A stretch of DNA of 64,000 bases from Pseudophaeobacter arcticus DSM 23566 (GCF_000473205.1 NZ_AXBF01000006.1:139325-203324), one strand, 5' to 3'. Shown: positions 44,912-54,419, counted from the first letter of the stretch. Made by a program: numbers and translations. Notes: generated by a model from the sequence alone, not told the origin.

Positions 44912-45634
44912 ATGAAATCCCTGCCCGCGCTCCTCCTGGCGTTTGCCATGCCTGTTGCCGCACTCGCCGAGGCCACGCCGCAAGGCGGGTTGCTCGATAT
45001 CCGCATCCGCACCGCCGTCTACAACGAGAACCAGGTCTACCGGATCGAGACCGATCTTCGGCATTCAACGACGATTCATTTCGGGGCGGGCGAACGGTTC
45101 GAGGCGGTGATCGTCGGCGACACCGAAAGTTTCCAGGTCGATCCGATCCCCGAGCTCGGCAATGTGCTCACGATCAAACCGCATGTGGCCAATGCCTCGA
45201 CCAACATGACCGTCATCACCAATCGACGCACCTATTCCTTCCATCTGCGCGAGGGCTCGATCCCGAACCGCACCGGCATGTTCTTCGAGGTCCGCTTCCG
45301 CTACCCCGATGAGGAGCGCCGCGCGACAGGTGCTACCCAGCCCAAAGGCTTCGAGGCCCCGCGGAACTACAACTACCGCGTCTCGGGCGAAGGGGATTTC
45401 CGCCCCAGCCATATCTATGACGACGGGCGTTATACGTATTTCGTCTTCCCGGAGAACGGTCGCCAACCCGCCCTCTTCAAGGCCGATGACCAGGGCCGTG
45501 AGCGCACGGTGAACTGGACGCAGGCAGGCAACACCGTCCGGGTGCTCGGGGTGAACACCTACTGGACGCTGCGCATCGGCGACGAGGCGATCTGTGCCTG
45601 GCGCGACGAGAGCGCGATCTATGTGAGCAACTGA
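44912..45634 (+). CDS. virB9: VirB9-like outer-membrane core protein
   Basis: A 240-residue protein with a signal peptide ending AALAE. The N-terminal part has LRHSTTIHFGAGERFEAVIV and LTIKPHVANASTNMTVITNR; the C-terminal CagX/VirB9 domain has DDGRYTYFVFPEN and VNTYWTLRIGDEAICAWRDE. VirB9 forms the outer ring with VirB7 and VirB10. It starts 5 bp after virB8. Confidence 0.9.
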   Translation: MKSLPALLLAFAMPVAALAEATPQGGLLDIRIRTAVYNENQVYRIETDLRHSTTIHFGAGERFEAVIVGDTESFQVDPIPELGNVLTIKPHVANASTNMTVITNRRTYSFHLREGSIPNRTGMFFEVRFRYPDEERRATGATQPKGFEAPRNYNYRVSGEGDFRPSHIYDDGRYTYFVFPENGRQPALFKADDQGRERTVNWTQAGNTVRVLGVNTYWTLRIGDEAICAWRDESAIYVSN

Positions 45635-45636
45635 CC

Positions 45637-47061
45637 ATGGCCGATCAAACCCCTCCCGACCTGCAGGACCGCCTCGACCAGTTCAACCAGCGCGGCAAGT
45701 CCCAACGCCGCGGCAACAGCCTTGGAGTCGGTGCGCTCGCCGCCGCCCTTGCCCTCGGCGGGGCTGGCGTCGCGTATTTCCTGGCGACCGGCCTGCAGGA
45801 GGGCGACAGCGCACTCGAGACCTCCGATGTCGAGACCTTCCAGGACCGCCGCCCCGGCACCGGCGGGCGACTGGAGTTCCCGCCCGACGAGACCGAGCAA
45901 CGGGTGAATGACGCGCTGATCGCTGTCGAGGAAGCGCTGGACGTGCCAGCCGCCCCTGCCCCGGAGCCAAGCAGCGAGGTGCTGGCCGAGATCGCCAAAC
46001 TCCGCGAGGCCCTTGCCGCCAGCCAGGCCGCGCGGAATTCGGAAATCCAGTCCGCCGTCGCGGATCTGCGCGAGGCCTTCGACGAGCAGAAGACAGCACT
46101 GGAAGCACTCATCGCGGAGAAAGAGGCCGAGCTTGCCAACCTGCGGCGCCAGACCGAGACCCGCATCGAGGGGCTGCAGTCGATGCTCGATGCCGAACGG
46201 GCGCAGCGCGAGGGGCTCGAGGCCGAGCTCGACCGCGAAGGGCTGATCGCCGATCAGCGCCTGCTCGAAGAGCGCCGCCGGCAGGAAGAGGAACAACGCC
46301 AGCGCGAGGCCGAACGGGTCGCCGAGGAGCTTCTGACCGCGCAGATCAAATCCCCCGCAGTGGTCTATGCCGATGGTCCGCGCGGCGGCGCGAGTAGTGC
46401 GGCGGTGGCCGATCCTGCTGCCGCAGGCACCGGGGGGCCGGTCCTTTCGGGCAATGAGCAGTTCTTGCAAAGCGCGCGGCCACTCGAGGTGCAGGAGGCC
46501 GCGCGCCTCGCCCATCCTGAACGCACCCTGACCCAAGGGTCCGTCATCCAGGCCGCGCTCCAGACCGCCATCAACAGCGATCTGCCGGGCTCCGTTGTCG
46601 CGGTCGTCTCTGAGCCTGTTCCGGCGTTTTCCGGGGACCGGATCCTGATCCCCCGCGGCTCCCGCCTTTTTGGCCAATACCGCTCCGGGATCGAGATGTA
46701 TCAGAAGCGCATCCTGATCCTCTGGACCCGCGTCCTGACCCCGGACGGCACCTCGATGGAAATCGCCTCCGTGGGCGGAGACCAACTCGGCCGCTCGGGC
46801 CTCACCGGTCTCGTCGACACCAAGTTTGCCGAGCGCTTCGGCGGAGCGGCGCTGATTTCCGTAATCGGGGCGGCACCGGCCGTCGCGGCAGAAAGTGCCA
46901 ACAATGAAACCACAAGCATCGTCTTGGGCGATGTCGGCAGCGACCTGCAGGATGCGGTCGGATCGGTCATCGCAGATCAGGTCTCGATCGCGCCGACGAT
47001 CTATGTCGATCAGGGGGCCTCTGTCACCGTGCTCGTGGATCGGGATGTGGTGATCTATTGA
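45637..47061 (+). CDS. virB10: VirB10-like core protein
   Basis: A 474-residue protein. One membrane helix lies near residues 28-50, a periplasmic coiled coil at about 110-240 (EERRRQEEEQRQREAERVAE), and the C-terminal TrbI/VirB10 domain with TQGSVIQAALQTAINSDLPG, IPRGSRLFGQYRSGIEMYQK and VDTKFAERFGGAALISVIG. It spans both membranes and senses ATP use by the channel ATPases. It starts 2 bp after virB9. Confidence 0.92.
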   Translation: MADQTPPDLQDRLDQFNQRGKSQRRGNSLGVGALAAALALGGAGVAYFLATGLQEGDSALETSDVETFQDRRPGTGGRLEFPPDETEQRVNDALIAVEEALDVPAAPAPEPSSEVLAEIAKLREALAASQAARNSEIQSAVADLREAFDEQKTALEALIAEKEAELANLRRQTETRIEGLQSMLDAERAQREGLEAELDREGLIADQRLLEERRRQEEEQRQREAERVAEELLTAQIKSPAVVYADGPRGGASSAAVADPAAAGTGGPVLSGNEQFLQSARPLEVQEAARLAHPERTLTQGSVIQAALQTAINSDLPGSVVAVVSEPVPAFSGDRILIPRGSRLFGQYRSGIEMYQKRILILWTRVLTPDGTSMEIASVGGDQLGRSGLTGLVDTKFAERFGGAALISVIGAAPAVAAESANNETTSIVLGDVGSDLQDAVGSVIADQVSIAPTIYVDQGASVTVLVDRDVVIY

Positions 47062-48041
47062 CCGAGGCGGCATCACCAGCGTCCTACCTCGAGCGTTATC
47101 TCGACCCGTTCCGCGACCTCCTGAAGCGCGATGACGTGGTCGAGATCGCGATCAACCCGGATGGCAAGGTCTGGCTCGAGGTGGCAGGCGACGCCACAAT
47201 GCGCCACGAAGGCCAGACCGTGGATCGCACCACCGCCCTCAACATGGCCCAGACCATCGTCGGCGACGCCAAGGCCCGCGTCTCTGAAAAGAACCCGCTC
47301 GTGTCCGGCAAGGTGGAATATGCAGGCCGGCCGCTTCGGGTCCAGGTCGCCGTGCCGCCCGCTATCGATCGCGGCGCCTCGATCACCATCCGCCTATTCG
47401 CCTCGGGCAGTGTCAGGGACTATGCTCCGGCCTATCTCTTCGGCAAGGCCGTCTCGCTCGATGCGCTCCGCGCCGAAAAGATGAAGAACATCGCCAGTCT
47501 CGCTGAAGAGAACCTTGAGGCCGCGCTGCAGACCCTGGTCGAGGCGCGGCTCAACGTCCTGATCAGCGGCGGCACCTCGACCGGCAAGACCACTTTCGCC
47601 CGCCACCTTCTGACGCATGTGAGCGAGCACGAACGGCTGATCACCATCGAAGACGCCTTCGAGCTATTCCCCGGCCAGCCCAACACCGTCGCCCTTCTGG
47701 CCGACCGCGGTGCCGGCTCGCAACGCATCGCCAATGCCCTCCTTCAGGCCTCCCTCCGCATGCGCCCCGACCGGATTATCGTCGGCGAGTTGCGCGGCGC
47801 CGAGGCCCTGACCTATCTCGAAGCGATCAACACCGGTCATGGCGGGTCGGTCTCCACCATCCACGCCGAAACCGCGGAACTCGCCATCGACCGGCTTGCG
47901 ATCATGGTGCTGCAGGCCGGCACACCGCTGACCTTCGCTGAGGTGCGGGAATACATCCGCAAGTCCATCGATGTGATCGTGCAGCTCGGGCGGGCCGAGG
48001 GGAAGCGGGGGATTACGGAGTTCTATCTGCCGGGAAGGTGA
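47058..48041 (+). CDS. virB11: VirB11-type ATPase
   Basis: A 327-residue hexameric traffic ATPase. The Walker A motif SGGTSTGKTTFARHLL is near residue 175; the Asp box LITIEDAFEL, Walker B MRPDRIIVGELRGAEAL and the His box NTGHGGSVSTIHAE follow. The start is TTG 47058, with a 4-bp overlap with virB10. It is the last recognisable gene of the transfer operon; virD4 and a relaxase, which often follow, are not present downstream. Confidence 0.93.
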   Translation: MTEAASPASYLERYLDPFRDLLKRDDVVEIAINPDGKVWLEVAGDATMRHEGQTVDRTTALNMAQTIVGDAKARVSEKNPLVSGKVEYAGRPLRVQVAVPPAIDRGASITIRLFASGSVRDYAPAYLFGKAVSLDALRAEKMKNIASLAEENLEAALQTLVEARLNVLISGGTSTGKTTFARHLLTHVSEHERLITIEDAFELFPGQPNTVALLADRGAGSQRIANALLQASLRMRPDRIIVGELRGAEALTYLEAINTGHGGSVSTIHAETAELAIDRLAIMVLQAGTPLTFAEVREYIRKSIDVIVQLGRAEGKRGITEFYLPGR

Positions 48042-48337
48042 ATTCGGCAGACTGCACACGAAGCGCGCACAGACCCAGACTAGGCCTCTGAACTTCCGAA
48101 GGAATACTTCCGATCCTCCAAAGCCGGCTTCTACCCTGCTGCTTTTTAACCTGATGAGTGAATGCCGAAGGGATCAGGGCCGATATCCAACTTCTCCGCA
48201 CTAAGGCATTGAGTTGAATGGACATGCAAGACCGCTACGCTGAAAGGACTAAAGTTCGTCCGCAAAGATTGGCCCTATCGTGATGTCGGCAACGATGAGC
48301 GGCAGTCGGCTGCCTTGATCTTGGAGAGCACCCCTGA
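48042..48337. other. Gene-free spacer between the virB and metal regions
   Basis: This 296-bp stretch has no supported gene. It marks the change from the transfer operon to the metal-resistance region and is less GC-rich than both sides. No inverted repeats long enough to mark an IS or att site were seen. Confidence 0.5.
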
Positions 48338-48679
48338 TCATCCACCAGCCACCCTCGGCGCCAACAGGATGACGGCCGCACCGATGAGGCAGATTGCGGC
48401 ACCTGTCAGGTCCCAAGTATCCGGGCGCTGCTTCTCGATGAGCCACAGCCAGAGGAGCGAGGCTGCGATATAGACCCCGCCATAAGCTGCGTAGGCCCGC
48501 CCCGCGAAATCGGAGGGGGCAAGGGTCAGGAGCCAAGCGAAGACGGCCAGGCTCAGGAGGCCGGGGACCAGCCAGAGCACGCTCGCCCCTTGCCGCATCC
48601 AGGCCCAGACCGCAAAGCAGCCCGCAATCTCGGCCAGAGCGGCACCGATGTAGATGGCGAGGGTGCCGGGTGCGTTCAC
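48338..48679 (-). CDS. YnfA/UPF0060-family small membrane protein
   Basis: A 113-residue protein with four membrane helices ([77 protein letters not shown]), the YnfA pattern. The family resembles small multidrug transporters; its substrate is not established. The start is GTG 48679, overlapping the stop of the MerR regulator as GTGA, so it is coupled to that gene and probably controlled by the same metal signal. Confidence 0.85.
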   Translation of the reverse strand: MNAPGTLAIYIGAALAEIAGCFAVWAWMRQGASVLWLVPGLLSLAVFAWLLTLAPSDFAGRAYAAYGGVYIAASLLWLWLIEKQRPDTWDLTGAAICLIGAAVILLAPRVAGG

Positions 48680-49116
48680 GATGCCCCCTCGCTCTCCGGA
48701 TGCCGGTGATCGGTTGCGCATAGCGAATGGTCGCCCAGAACTTCAATGACCCGGCAATCGGCGATCCGACCGCCTGCACATTGCACGACCATGCGCTCAA
48801 GTTCGGCTTTCAGCGCAGTCAGGCGCGCAAGGCGGCTTTCAACCTCGGCCAGTTGCGCCCTGGCGATGACATCGGCGGCTGCGCAGGATTGATCGGGTCT
48901 GTCAGAGAGACTCAGAAGATCTCGGATAGTGTCCAGCGGAAAACCGAGCTCCCGCGCATGGCGGATGAAGGCTAGCCGATCCAGTGCCGACTGCCCGTAG
49001 AGCCGCTGGTTCCCGGCACTGCGATCTGGCTCCCGCAGGAGCCCGATCTGTTCGTAGTAGCGGATCGTCGGAACCTTCACGCCGGCCGCTTCGCCCAATT
49101 TTCCGATGGTGAGCAT
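48676..49116 (-). CDS. MerR-family regulator (ZntR/CadR/PbrR-like)
   Basis: A 146-residue protein. The winged helix domain is at the N-terminus ([20 protein letters not shown]), a long dimer helix follows, and metal-ligand cysteines stand in the expected places: one at [17 protein letters not shown] and two in [19 protein letters not shown]. This Cys pattern is that of the zinc/cadmium/lead sensors rather than copper or mercury sensors. It is divergent from the P-type ATPase at 49209 and should activate it through the promoter with a 19-bp spacer at 49128-49158. Confidence 0.87.
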   Translation of the reverse strand: MLTIGKLGEAAGVKVPTIRYYEQIGLLREPDRSAGNQRLYGQSALDRLAFIRHARELGFPLDTIRDLLSLSDRPDQSCAAADVIARAQLAEVESRLARLTALKAELERMVVQCAGGRIADCRVIEVLGDHSLCATDHRHPESEGAS

Positions 49117-49127
49117 CAGATTTCCTC

Positions 49128-49158
49128 TTGAAGCTATAGCTACTAGAGACCTTAGGTT
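49128..49158 (+). promoter_or_regulatory. MerR-type promoter of the P-type ATPase
   Basis: A -35 TTGAAG (49128-49133) and a -10 TAGGTT (49153-49158) are separated by 19 bp, the over-long spacer typical of MerR-activated promoters. Inside the spacer is an imperfect dyad, CTATAG-CTA-CTAGAG, similar to known Cd/Pb-sensor operators. It lies between the divergent regulator and ATPase genes. Confidence 0.7.
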
Positions 49159-49208
49159 CCCGACTCAGGGAATACAATGTTGCCCGCTGGGCGGGGTGGA
49201 AGGGCGTG

Positions 49209-51440
49209 ATGACGGCGAACGACAGTGCAACCTACGAATGGACGGTTTCCGGGATGGACTGTGCGTCGTGCGCCGGCAAGGTCCGGGGTGCGGTCGAACG
49301 CCTGCCTGGCGTGAGCGACGTCGACGTGGCGCTGATGACAGAGCGGCTCCGGCTGACGCTGGACGAGGCGCAGACCCCGCGCGACCAGGTTGAGGCGACC
49401 ATCAAGCGGCTCGGCTACGGGATCGCGACGAAAGGATCGAGCCCCGATCGGAAAGGCTTCGTGCTGCCGGACGACGAGCAAGCGTCCCGTGCGGACGGCT
49501 CGCGAGATGCCGCAGGACTCGAGCCCGACGCTGGATCGACAGGGCCCGAGAGCGGTCCCGGTCCCGGTTCGCGTTGGTATCAGACCGCGAAGGGCAGACT
49601 GGTGATCGGCACCGGTCTCCTCCTCGCGGCGGCATGGGCCGTGAAACTGTTCGCTTCCCAGGACGTGGCAACTTGGGCGTTCGTCCTCGCCACGCTCATC
49701 GGCGTCGCCCCTATCGCACGTCGCGCCGTGGCGTCCGCCAGAGCGGGCATGCCGTTCACAATCGAGATGCTGATGACCATCGCCGCCACCGGCGCGCTCG
49801 TCATCAATGCTGCGGAGGAAGCGGCGCTCGTCGTCTTCCTCTTCGCCGTCGGGGAGGTTCTGGAAGGCGTCGCGGCAAACAAGGCCCGCGACGGAATCCG
49901 GGCGCTCACTCGCCTTGTGCCGAAGACTGCTCTTCTAGAAGTCGCCGGCAGGACACGAGTGATACCGGCCGACCAGCTGCAGGTGGACCAGATCGTTCTC
50001 GTGCGCCCGGGAGACCGGATCCCTGCGGACGGCGAGGTCATCGAGGGCACTTCGGGCGTCGATGAGAGCGCCGTCACGGGCGAGAGCGTGCCGAAGCTGA
50101 AGGAACCTGGCGCCCCCGTCTTTGCCGGCTCCATCAATTCCGAGGCGGCGCTGCGTGTCCGGGTCACCAATTCGGCCGAGGACAACACCATTGCCCGCAT
50201 CATCCGTCTGGTCGAGGAAGCGGAAAGCGCCCGGGCCCCGACCGAGCGCTTCATCGACCGTTTCAGCCGCATCTACATGCCGGCCGTCGTCGGAGTTGCG
50301 GTGCTGGTGGCGATCGTCCCGCCCCTCGCGTTCGAGCAAGGCTGGGACACGTGGATCTACCGCGCGCTCGCGCTTCTCCTGATCGGTTGTCCCTGCGCGC
50401 TGGTGATATCGGTGCCGGCTTCCATCGCCTCTGCGCTTTCTTCCGGCGCGCGTCGCGGGCTGCTGATGAAGGGAGGCGCCGTGATCGAGGCAGCGGCGGC
50501 CACCACACATGTCGCATTCGACAAGACGGGGACCCTGACCCACGGACGGCCGCGCGTCACGGACGTGGTGCCGGTCTCGGGATCGGAGACGGAGGTGCTG
50601 GCGCTGGCTGCCGCCGTCGAAGCGGGGTCGAGCCATCCTCTGGCGGAGGCGATCCTGTCCCGCGCGGAAGCTGCGGGAGCGCCGTTCCTGGCCGCGACCG
50701 CCGCCAAAGCGCTTCCGGGCAAAGGGGCCGAAGCAGTCGTTGAGGGTGAAACCGCCTGGGTGGGCTCTCCACGGCTTGCCGAGGAGCACGGTGTGTTGGA
50801 CGACCTCGCGCGCGGGGCGGTGGTCGGCATGGAGGATGAAGGCAAGACAGTCGTCGTGATCTTCCGCCGGAGCCAGCTCGTCGGACTTGTCGCGCTCCGG
50901 GATGAGCCCCGGGAGGATGCCGCCCGCGCGGTGCAGCAACTCAAGGCGCTTGGCATCGCGTCTGTGATGCTGACCGGCGACAACCGGCGCACGGCAGCAG
51001 CAATTTCCGCTGGGTTGGGCATCGAGCATCGCGCCGAACTGATGCCTGAAGACAAGGTCGCGGCGATCCGCGAGATGACGGCCACGGGCCATGTCATGAT
51101 GGTGGGCGACGGCATCAACGATGCCCCTGCGCTCGCCACCGCCCACATCGGAGTTGCCATGGGTTCCGGAACGGATGTCGCGCTCGAAACCGCGGACGCT
51201 GCGATCCTGCGCAATCGGGTGACCGATGTGGCCGGCAAGATTCGGCTTGCTCGCGCAGCCATGGTGAACATCAGGCAGAACGTGGCGATCGCGCTCGGCC
51301 TCAAGGCGGTGTTTCTTGCGACGACGATCCTCGGCATCACCGGGCTATGGATCGCCATCCTTGCTGATACCGGCGCGACGGTCCTTGTCACGCTGAACGC
51401 GCTGCGGCTTCTCGCTTTCAACCCCGAACGGTCGGGCTGA
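49209..51440 (+). CDS. Heavy-metal P1B-type ATPase (ZntA/CadA-like)
   Basis: A 743-residue efflux pump. It has one N-terminal heavy-metal-associated domain (SGMDCASCAGKVRGAVERLP), a Pro/Gly/Ser-rich linker, the TGES actuator loop, the transport motif GCPCALVISVPASIASAL, the phosphorylation site AFDKTGTLTHGRP, the HP motif SSHPLAEAI and the hinge MVGDGINDAPALATAHIGV. A CPC motif with a Zn/Cd/Pb-class regulator next door points to Zn(II), Cd(II) or Pb(II) rather than Cu(I). ATG 49209 is preferred (GGAAGG upstream); a GTG lies three bases before. Confidence 0.93.
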   Translation: MTANDSATYEWTVSGMDCASCAGKVRGAVERLPGVSDVDVALMTERLRLTLDEAQTPRDQVEATIKRLGYGIATKGSSPDRKGFVLPDDEQASRADGSRDAAGLEPDAGSTGPESGPGPGSRWYQTAKGRLVIGTGLLLAAAWAVKLFASQDVATWAFVLATLIGVAPIARRAVASARAGMPFTIEMLMTIAATGALVINAAEEAALVVFLFAVGEVLEGVAANKARDGIRALTRLVPKTALLEVAGRTRVIPADQLQVDQIVLVRPGDRIPADGEVIEGTSGVDESAVTGESVPKLKEPGAPVFAGSINSEAALRVRVTNSAEDNTIARIIRLVEEAESARAPTERFIDRFSRIYMPAVVGVAVLVAIVPPLAFEQGWDTWIYRALALLLIGCPCALVISVPASIASALSSGARRGLLMKGGAVIEAAAATTHVAFDKTGTLTHGRPRVTDVVPVSGSETEVLALAAAVEAGSSHPLAEAILSRAEAAGAPFLAATAAKALPGKGAEAVVEGETAWVGSPRLAEEHGVLDDLARGAVVGMEDEGKTVVVIFRRSQLVGLVALRDEPREDAARAVQQLKALGIASVMLTGDNRRTAAAISAGLGIEHRAELMPEDKVAAIREMTATGHVMMVGDGINDAPALATAHIGVAMGSGTDVALETADAAILRNRVTDVAGKIRLARAAMVNIRQNVAIALGLKAVFLATTILGITGLWIAILADTGATVLVTLNALRLLAFNPERSG

Positions 51441-51467
51441 GACAGCAACCCCGAGCCGAATGCTTGC

Positions 51468-52196
51468 TCAGCCAATTCGTCCAAGCACGGGAAAGGTGTC
51501 AAGTATCCAGTAGGACAGCGCACTCAGCCGCCCGGTCATCATCGCCACTCCCATCAGAACCATGACCGCGCCCGCGCCCTGGTGCAGCCGACGCCCGATC
51601 CGTCCGACGCCCCGCAATCGGCCGGCGAGCCTGTCGGTGAAACCCGCCACGATCAGGAACGGCACGCCCAGTCCCGCGGAGTAGACCGCAAGCAGTGCCA
51701 CACCTTGGCCCACCGTTGCGCTCGCTGCGCTGGCGGTCAGGATCGCGCCGAGTATGGGGCCGATACACGGGGTCCAGCCGAAACCGAAGGCGAGCCCCAG
51801 CACGTAGGACGCGGCGGGCCTGCCGCCGGGAATGTCGAGATGGAAGCGCAGATCCCGCTGCATGGCGCCGATGCGTGCTGCGCCGATCATGAAGAGTCCG
51901 AACAGGATCACGATGCCGCCGCCGACGAGATTAAGCTCGTAGCGCCACTGCAGCAGCGCTTGTCCGAGGGCCGTCGCGGACGCACCGAGGATCATGAATA
52001 TGGTCGAGAAGCCGAGGACAAAGCAGAAGCTGAGCCAAAGCGTCTGTGACCGGCCGGACGCCACGCCGCCTGTCGCCGTCCTTCCGGCGATGTAGGACAC
52101 GTAGCCGGGCACCAGCGGCAGGACGCAGGGCGATGCGAAGGAGATCGCCCCAGCCAGCAAAGCCGCAGTCATTCCGAGAAACGACAGGTCAGCCAT
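51468..52196 (-). CDS. CcdA-family thiol-electron transporter
   Basis: A 242-residue protein with six membrane helices and the two redox cysteines of the family in FASPCVLPLVPGYVSYI and FGWTPCIGPILGAIL. CcdA carries reducing power from cytoplasmic thioredoxin to the periplasm. In this setting it can keep the two TlpA-like and the SCO/PCuAC proteins reduced. It is the last gene of the 16-gene minus-strand array, convergent with the P-type ATPase, and overlaps the gene before it. Confidence 0.88.
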   Translation of the reverse strand: MADLSFLGMTAALLAGAISFASPCVLPLVPGYVSYIAGRTATGGVASGRSQTLWLSFCFVLGFSTIFMILGASATALGQALLQWRYELNLVGGGIVILFGLFMIGAARIGAMQRDLRFHLDIPGGRPAASYVLGLAFGFGWTPCIGPILGAILTASAASATVGQGVALLAVYSAGLGVPFLIVAGFTDRLAGRLRGVGRIGRRLHQGAGAVMVLMGVAMMTGRLSALSYWILDTFPVLGRIG

Positions 52197-52689
52197 GCGC
52201 GACCTCCACAGGTTCGTGCCGCCACGGCCGGGCTCCGGTGGCCCAGCAGTAGCCGACGACCGAGATGACGATCCATTGCAGGATCGGGCTCAGCCCCGCG
52301 TCGATCACTGGGATCACCGGCATCATCTCGCGATAGGCCCAGGCCTCGCGCAGCTCGATGTTCAGCCACTCGCTGAAGATCGTGTAGGCGACGCCGAAGA
52401 TCACCGCGCCCCCAAGCACGCGGTGCCCTCGGCTGCGGGGCCAATCCGCGCTGCCGAACACGCAGAGCGACAGCATGGTCGTGCTGAGCGTGATCAGGAT
52501 GTCGCCGCCCGTGCAGTGGACCGCCGCAAAGACGAGCTCGCCCGGGGTCCCGGTGAGCCAGATCGTGTAGAGCGGCAGGTGCGCGAACTCCCAGACCAGA
52601 TGCGCAATGGCGGCGAAGGCGATGTACCGGCGTAACGCACCGAGCCAGTCCCGTCCCGGCGCCGCGCCGGTCTCCAGCCCCGCTGTCAT
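52189..52689 (-). CDS. Hypothetical polytopic membrane protein
   Basis: A 166-residue protein with four hydrophobic segments (YIAFAAIAHLVWEFAHLPLY, ILITLSTTMLSLCVFG, VLGGAVIFGVAYTIFSEWL, ILQWIVISVVGYCWATG). Family not recognised. It has histidines and tryptophans near the membrane ends and one HCTGGD segment. The overlaps with CcdA and the SCO-like gene place it firmly inside the copper/thiol array. It could be a membrane partner of the thiol system. Confidence 0.75.
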   Translation of the reverse strand: MTAGLETGAAPGRDWLGALRRYIAFAAIAHLVWEFAHLPLYTIWLTGTPGELVFAAVHCTGGDILITLSTTMLSLCVFGSADWPRSRGHRVLGGAVIFGVAYTIFSEWLNIELREAWAYREMMPVIPVIDAGLSPILQWIVISVVGYCWATGARPWRHEPVEVAHG

Positions 52690-53300
52690 CGGAACGCCCT
52701 GAACAGTCGGTCCAGCAGTCCCGGTTCAGGCGGCGGCGCGTTGGTCAGGCCGTTGATGTAGAGCACCAGGTTGATACGTCTGAACTCCGCTCCATGGAAA
52801 ATGCCGGCATGACGCCTGCCCCGACCGATGACATGGACCATGGGCGCATCCGCCCCGCGAGCGGAGAGCGCCGCGAAGGCCCCTGTGGCGGCCTCCACCG
52901 TTTCGTCAGTGGGCATGACGGACCGCCAGTTCGCGGCCTCCCCGTCCGGATCGGGCGCCGCGTCACCGCCAACGGCCAGAAACTGGACCATCTCGCGCAT
53001 CGGCGTAACGTTCACAGCTTCGCGAACCTCCTGCAGAAGCGCCTGCTGATCGGCACAGGGCGTGCCGCAGCCCTCGGGCTGGAAGCTGAGCACGACGATC
53101 TGATCGGAAAGACCTGACAGATCGAGGTCGACGCCATCCGCTCCGGTGAGCGCCAGCGGCGGCATGCGGCGCGAGTCCGTGGGCTCGAAGGCCGGTTCCT
53201 TCTCGGCCATCACTTCGTCGAGACGTTCGCCGGGATGGTGCGCGACGGCCGGCGCGGCGCCTGCGAGGAGAAGCAGCGTGACAAGAGCGGGCAGCCTCAT
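52686..53300 (-). CDS. SCO-like redoxin
   Basis: A 204-residue exported protein (signal peptide ends APAVAH) with a thioredoxin-like fold and the CxxxC pair of SCO proteins in QPEGCGTPCADQQALLQEV. The third Cu ligand, a histidine, is not obvious in its usual place; histidines occur at VHVIGRGRRHAGIFHG. It may be a diverged SCO or a redox partner. It overlaps PCuAC by ATGA and the next gene by four bases. Confidence 0.75.
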   Translation of the reverse strand: MRLPALVTLLLLAGAAPAVAHHPGERLDEVMAEKEPAFEPTDSRRMPPLALTGADGVDLDLSGLSDQIVVLSFQPEGCGTPCADQQALLQEVREAVNVTPMREMVQFLAVGGDAAPDPDGEAANWRSVMPTDETVEAATGAFAALSARGADAPMVHVIGRGRRHAGIFHGAEFRRINLVLYINGLTNAPPPEPGLLDRLFRAFR

Positions 53301-53737
53301 GGCTCTACCTCCGGCCCGGTCGCCGCTACGCCGAGCACAGGGACCTCCACGGTGATTGCGCCCGCGCGCTCGAAGGTCAGCGTCAGCGGAAACGAGGCGC
53401 CTTCGTCGAGCTTGCCCGCGAGCCCGATCAACATCAGATGCATTCCGCCGGGAGCAAACCGAACCGTCTGTCCCGCCTCCAGATCGAGCGCGTCGAGATG
53501 GATCATGCGCGTTACGGAATCCGTTCCCGTCTCGGAGGCATGGATCATCACGCGATCCGCGACCGGCGTCGTTGCTGACAGCAGCCGGTCGTCGGCATCG
53601 CTGCGCAGCACGAGATAGGCCGCGCCAGGACGCGACGCGAGAATACTGGCCCGCGCCCAGGGATCGCTGACGGAAACATCCGCCAGAGAGGCTGCGGGAA
53701 ATGCGGCGATACACGCCGCGGTAAGAAAAAGTTTCAT
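53297..53737 (-). CDS. PCuAC copper chaperone
   Basis: A 146-residue exported protein of the PCuA(C) family with a signal peptide (SLAD). The Cu(I)-binding Met/His residues are seen in MIHASETGTDSVTRMIHLDA and FAPGGMHLMLIG, the H(M)X10-MX21-HXM type. PCuAC hands Cu(I) to cytochrome oxidase or SCO in other alphaproteobacteria. It overlaps both neighbouring genes, one of which is a SCO protein. Confidence 0.9.
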   Translation of the reverse strand: MKLFLTAACIAAFPAASLADVSVSDPWARASILASRPGAAYLVLRSDADDRLLSATTPVADRVMIHASETGTDSVTRMIHLDALDLEAGQTVRFAPGGMHLMLIGLAGKLDEGASFPLTLTFERAGAITVEVPVLGVAATGPEVEP

Positions 53738-54390
53738 CAGGATCTCTCGTCCCTCTCGATACGCTTGAAAATCTCGTCGGCGAGCCCCTCCGGCGGTTGA
53801 TCTCCTTCCCGGTAGACCGAGTCGAAGCCGCCATCAGGTCGCATCAGGTAGATGTAGCCGGAATGCGCCATCAGATAGCCGTCGGGCGCGGCGGCGTCCT
53901 CGGATCGCTCGTACCAGACGCGGAAATTGCCGGCGGCCTCGGAGACTTGCGCCTCGGTCCCCGTGAGGCCGATCAGCCGCGGATGGAACGCGGCGACATA
54001 CTCCGCCATGATCTCGACGGTGTCGCGCGCTGGGTCGACGGTGACAAAGATCGGTGCGACCCGATCCGCCCCTGGCCCCAGAATGTCCATCACGCTGGCC
54101 ATGTAGGCGAGCGTGGTCGGGCAGATGTCGGGACAGAATGTGAAGCCGAAGAACACCAATTGCCACTGGCCGTCGAAGCTGTCCGACGTCACCAATCGTC
54201 CCGCATGATCGGTCAGCGTGTAGGCGTTGATGATTGCGGCCTCGCCGGTCACTCGCGGTCCCGGCAGGTCGGATAGGATGAGGGCGCGCCAGAGAACGGC
54301 ACCGCCGAGAGCCAGGGCGGATCCGGCAACGGCCGCCCAGAGCAGGCGCCGGATGCGTCGCAAGCCTTCGGAGTTGGAAGCGGAGTTCAT
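53737..54390 (-). CDS. SCO1/SenC-family copper chaperone
   Basis: A 217-residue protein with one N-terminal membrane anchor (LLWAAVAGSALALGGAVLW), the CxxxC copper pair in FFGFTFCPDICPTTLAYM, and the ligand histidine in LMAHSGYIYLM. SCO proteins insert copper in oxidase CuA sites or act as thiol reductases. ATG 54390 has AGAAGGA upstream; ATG 54420 would give an ATGA overlap with the 93-residue gene and is an alternative. Confidence 0.9.
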   Translation of the reverse strand: MNSASNSEGLRRIRRLLWAAVAGSALALGGAVLWRALILSDLPGPRVTGEAAIINAYTLTDHAGRLVTSDSFDGQWQLVFFGFTFCPDICPTTLAYMASVMDILGPGADRVAPIFVTVDPARDTVEIMAEYVAAFHPRLIGLTGTEAQVSEAAGNFRVWYERSEDAAAPDGYLMAHSGYIYLMRPDGGFDSVYREGDQPPEGLADEIFKRIERDERS

Positions 54391-54419
54391 CGGATCGGGT
54401 CCTTCTGGTGGGGCGAGCA

